Assembly: GCA_964428835.1 (NCBI GenBank)
Contig: CAYRZQ010000007.1
Coordinates: 38,783-102,782 of the forward strand
Source of the DNA: JAIXWP01 sp964428835
Lineage (GTDB): Bacteria; Bacteroidota; Bacteroidia; Flavobacteriales_D; Sanyastnellaceae
Reading direction: 5' to 3'
DNA length: 64,000 bases
Shown here in pieces: positions 61,648 to 64,000 of this stretch; the first letter of the stretch is position 1, and every line of letters starts with the position of its first letter. The notes below the pieces were generated by a model, which saw only the letters and a program-made list of their open reading frames with translations, made no database searches and was not told where the DNA came from. Position numbers and translations under genes: made by a program.

Positions 61648-63261
61648 ATGAATCACATTGGAAAGAAGCCCGAAGGGGCAAGTCTTGATTATTTAGGTTT
61701 GAAAAACGTAGCAACAGCTTTCTGGAATCTACACCCCGCAGAGCTCGTTGAAGAAACACTCCACCTCGGTCAGGGTGTACTATCTGATAAAGGCGCTCTC
61801 GCCATCGATACGGGAGAATTCACAGGAAGATCTCCAAAAGACAAATTCATTGTAAAGGATGCCGTCACCGAAAACACTGTTTGGTGGTCGCAATTCAATA
61901 TTCCATTTGATGCGAACAAATTTGATCGCATCTTCGAACGTATGTCGTCCTACCTCACTGGTCGTGATGTATATGTGAGAGACGCTTATGTATGCGCCGA
62001 TCCCCGCTACCGAATGAACGTTCGGGTGGTGACAGAATTTCCTTGGAGCAATATGTTTGCTTACAACATGTTTCTCCGCCCGACAGCGGAAGAACTGGAA
62101 ACTATAAAGCCCGACTGGCACGTCATCTGTGTTCCAGGCTTTATGGCTGATCCAGAAATTGATGGTACACGTCAACACAATTTCGCCATTATCAATTTCA
62201 CCAAGAAAATGGCCATCATCGGTGGTACTGGATATACTGGAGAAATTAAGAAAGGTATTTTCACTGTATTGAATTATGTATTGCCACAAGACAAAGGTGT
62301 TTTGAGTATGCACTGCTCAGCCAACGTTGGTAAAGATGGAGATACTGCTGTTTTCTTTGGTCTTTCTGGAACAGGAAAAACTACTCTCTCTTCTGATCCA
62401 AATCGCCGTTTGATTGGTGATGACGAACATGGATGGGCTGACAATTCAGTATTCAATTTCGAAGGCGGTTGTTATGCAAAAACAATCGACTTGACGAGAG
62501 AGAAAGAACCACAGATCTACGATGCTATTCGTTTCGGTGCGATCTTGGAAAATATCGGATTTGAAGAAGACGGCGTAACACCTGACTATACCGACAAAGA
62601 GAAAACAGAAAACACCCGCGTGAGCTATCCGCTTTATCACATTGATAATATCATGGAGCCGAGCATGGGTGGAATTCCAAAAAATATATTCTTCCTTACC
62701 TGTGATGCATTTGGTGTTTTGCCTCCAATCAGCAAGCTCACCAAAGGACAGACGATGTATCAGTTTATAAGCGGTTACACTGCAAAAGTTGCCGGTACCG
62801 AAGCTGGCATCACAGAACCTACTACTACTTTCAGCGCATGTTTTGGCGCGCCTTTCCTCCCTTTGCATCCTACCAAGTATGCAGAGATGATGGGTAAAAA
62901 GATTGATGAGAGTGGAGCAAAAGTTTGGTTGATCAACACAGGCTGGAGCGGCGGCGCATATGGCACCGGAGAGCGCATCAAGTTGCGTTTCACTCGTGCG
63001 ATGATCACCGCAGCACTCGAAGGAAAACTCGACAACGTTACTTACGAAACACACGAAGTATTTGGTTTGGCTATGCCAACATCATGTCCAGACGTTCCTA
63101 CTGAATTGCTCAATCCGCGCAACACTTGGGCAGATAAAAACGCTTACGATACAAAAGCCAACGAGCTCGCCGAAAAATTCGTGAACAACTTCGAGAAGTT
63201 CAAAGAATTCGCCAACGACGAAATCATGGCCGCCTCTCCGAAGACGAGAGCAAACGCATAA
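61648..63261 (+). CDS. pckA: ATP-dependent phosphoenolpyruvate carboxykinase
   Basis: 537 residues, the normal length. Motifs: the P-loop GLSGTGKTTLSSDP near 244-257, the kinase 2 region GDDEHGW near 264, GEFTGRSPKDKFIV near the N-terminus and the signature LINTGWSGGAYGTGERI near 440. It converts oxaloacetate to PEP with ATP in gluconeogenesis. The start at 61648 was chosen because the promoter box at 61601-61608 lies upstream of it; a longer in-frame opening would start inside the box. The 3' end is followed by a repeat stretch and a hairpin terminator. Confidence 0.97.
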   Translation: MNHIGKKPEGASLDYLGLKNVATAFWNLHPAELVEETLHLGQGVLSDKGALAIDTGEFTGRSPKDKFIVKDAVTENTVWWSQFNIPFDANKFDRIFERMSSYLTGRDVYVRDAYVCADPRYRMNVRVVTEFPWSNMFAYNMFLRPTAEELETIKPDWHVICVPGFMADPEIDGTRQHNFAIINFTKKMAIIGGTGYTGEIKKGIFTVLNYVLPQDKGVLSMHCSANVGKDGDTAVFFGLSGTGKTTLSSDPNRRLIGDDEHGWADNSVFNFEGGCYAKTIDLTREKEPQIYDAIRFGAILENIGFEEDGVTPDYTDKEKTENTRVSYPLYHIDNIMEPSMGGIPKNIFFLTCDAFGVLPPISKLTKGQTMYQFISGYTAKVAGTEAGITEPTTTFSACFGAPFLPLHPTKYAEMMGKKIDESGAKVWLINTGWSGGAYGTGERIKLRFTRAMITAALEGKLDNVTYETHEVFGLAMPTSCPDVPTELLNPRNTWADKNAYDTKANELAEKFVNNFEKFKEFANDEIMAASPKTRANA

Positions 63262-63262
63262 A

Positions 63263-63300
63263 CAGCGACAGAGGGACGGAGCGACGAAGCGACTAGCGCT
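63263..63300. repeat. Reverse-oriented octamer repeat stretch
   Basis: Four 8-base units (AGCGACAG, AGGGACGG, AGCGACGA, AGCGACTA) run directly after the pckA stop. Reverse-complemented they fit the [CT][CA]GTC[GC]CT consensus of the 59130-59246 array, so it is the same family in the other orientation. Confidence 0.75.
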
Positions 63301-63347
63301 CTCTCCAATGGAGCGTGCCCGTAGGGGACGAAGGAGCCTAAAAAAAT

Positions 63348-63378
63348 AACCCCCATTGAAATTCATTTCATGGGGGTT
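63348..63378. terminator. Bidirectional terminator after pckA
   Basis: AACCCCCAT(T)GAAA pairs with TTTCATGGGGGTT with one bulged T, and is flanked by As on the left and a T-run on the right. It can end both pckA and the convergent subtilase gene. Confidence 0.8.
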
Positions 63379-63393
63379 TTTTATGTTTTCATA

Positions 63394-63473
63394 CTACCAT
63401 TCTAGCCTACTACCATTCTAGCCTACTATCTTACTAGCCTACTAGCCTACTACCATACTATCTTACTATCACC
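63394..63473. repeat. CTA-type octamer tandem array running into a gene end
   Basis: Ten adjacent 8-base units, mostly CTAGCCTA, CTACCATT, CTATCTTA and CTACCATA, start after the pckA terminator. The last two cover the stop codon and final codons (IVR-stop) of the convergent subtilase gene. Period 8 matches the other arrays, but the unit sequence differs. Confidence 0.85.
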
Positions 63474-64000
63474 CTCCCTCTCCTACGCTCCTTATCGGTT
63501 CTGAGTTCGAGAAAATACTCGCCGGGGGAGAATTGGGCTTCGGGCCAGGAAATGGTGACGACTGATTTGTCAATGCCCGCGCTGAGCATTGATTTGCCCG
63601 ATAATACTTTTCGACCTGTGATGTCGTACATGTCATAGTCAACTTGATCCACTCCCTGCAACCATTGAGCGGCGATATGCACACGATCGGTAGCTGGATT
63701 AGGAAACAACACTACCATATCTTCTTTTAAATCTGCTGACAAAGGAGCGTTTAATGCCAAAAGTGCTTTCCATAAATCCGGGATACCATAGCCCAATGAA
63801 TCAGAGGGATAGTTATATCGATGCGCACTTTGTTCAATGGCGCGGAATATCTCCATGTTTGTTTTAGAGCCTTTCAATGCTTGCATCAGCAAAGCAGCGC
63901 CACCAGCCATGATTGGACTACTGAAGGATGTTCCATTACCGGTGCGAATGGTGCCATCTAAATCAGCAAAAACAGTAGCCTGTCCCATCGCCATCACATT
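63458..64000 (-). CDS. Subtilisin-like serine protease (S8), C-terminal part with T9SS type A domain
   Basis: The visible 180 residues are the end of a longer protein that continues past the right edge. The catalytic Ser motif GTSFSSPIMAGGAALL is near the start of the visible part. The catalytic Asp and His lie beyond the window. A type A sorting domain follows (VVLFPNPATDRVHIAAQW ... GEYFLELRTDKERRRGRVIVR). The protein is thus a secreted subtilase sent out by the T9SS. The stop codon lies inside an octamer repeat array, so its final residues are encoded by the repeat. Confidence 0.9.
   Translation of the reverse strand, partial: NVMAMGQATVFADLDGTIRTGNGTSFSSPIMAGGAALLMQALKGSKTNMEIFRAIEQSAHRYNYPSDSLGYGIPDLWKALLALNAPLSADLKEDMVVLFPNPATDRVHIAAQWLQGVDQVDYDMYDITGRKVLSGKSMLSAGIDKSVVTISWPEAQFSPGEYFLELRTDKERRRGRVIVR

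Noticed and set aside
62446..63054. A 202-residue open frame on the minus strand inside pckA
   Set aside because: It lies fully within the well supported pckA gene and its composition is that of a shadow frame.
1..64000. tRNA or rRNA genes, insertion sequences, phage genes or integrases
   Set aside because: None was found on reading the intergenic stretches and protein set; the only structured RNA is the SRP RNA.

Overview
The window is a chromosomal segment of a marine or freshwater-type Bacteroidota bacterium, most like Flavobacteriia. The evidence is several surface proteins with type IX secretion (T9SS) C-terminal signals of both kinds (type A and gliding-motility/CHU_C type B), promoters of the Bacteroidota TAnnTTTG type in place of -35/-10 boxes, few Shine-Dalgarno sites, and families typical of the phylum (DUF4249, DUF983, DUF2520, long-form GAPDH). 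A run of ten Ns at 41908-41917 shows that this is a scaffold. No insertion sequence, prophage, CRISPR array, tRNA or rRNA was found. No gene-free stretch exceeds 300 bases.

Layout. 1-7.5 kb: the end of an RnfD/NqrB-like membrane protein that reads without a stop into a DUF2330 protein, then a giant T9SS cell-surface protein and a lipoprotein. 7.6-11.7 kb (minus): SPFH/band-7 protein, GAPDH and a DegP/HtrA protease, each with its own hairpin terminator. 11.8-16.4 kb (plus): DUF4249 lipoprotein, DUF983 protein and a lamin-tail/Ig-like T9SS type B protein. 16.4-23.8 kb: MsbA-like ABC exporter with purB, an MBL hydrolase, a conserved unknown, a YkgJ-type cysteine-cluster protein, the SRP RNA gene and a GT2 glycosyltransferase. 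23.8-28.2 kb (minus): a GCTD-repeat T9SS protein, a broken paralogue of it, and mnmA. 28.2-40.6 kb (plus): an ECF sigma factor overlapping a membrane-anchored PKD protein, followed by three giant T9SS type B adhesin-like proteins, two of them tandem paralogues. 40.6-44.0 kb (minus): an overlapping string of methyltransferase, MntA-like protein, HepT-like toxin and M1 aminopeptidase. 44.0-49.4 kb (plus): DUF2520 protein, KdsC-like phosphatase, a second M1 peptidase, then BioY, a PaaG-like hydratase, a DinB/YfiT-like protein and a DUF551 protein with touching or overlapping ends. 49.4-64 kb: FG-GAP T9SS protein, fasciclin lipoprotein, hutI, aroC, an AsmA-like protein, a small T9SS protein, ftcD, a lipoprotein, pckA and the end of a T9SS subtilase.

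Genes that work together: HutI and FtcD are two steps of histidine breakdown; GAPDH and PckA belong to central carbon metabolism; the many T9SS cargo proteins depend on secretion machinery encoded elsewhere. The most interesting signals are (i) an MntA/HepT toxin-antitoxin pair whose antitoxin has lost both nucleotidyltransferase motifs while the toxin motif is intact, (ii) a sigma factor coupled to a membrane protein carrying PKD and CHU_C-like domains, next to giant T9SS adhesins, (iii) six genes with the promoter box exactly 4 nt before ATG, which predicts leaderless mRNAs, (iv) a palindrome that encodes the C-termini of two convergent proteins and can act as their shared terminator, and (v) short-period (8-bp) repeat arrays at gene ends between 58 and 63.5 kb.
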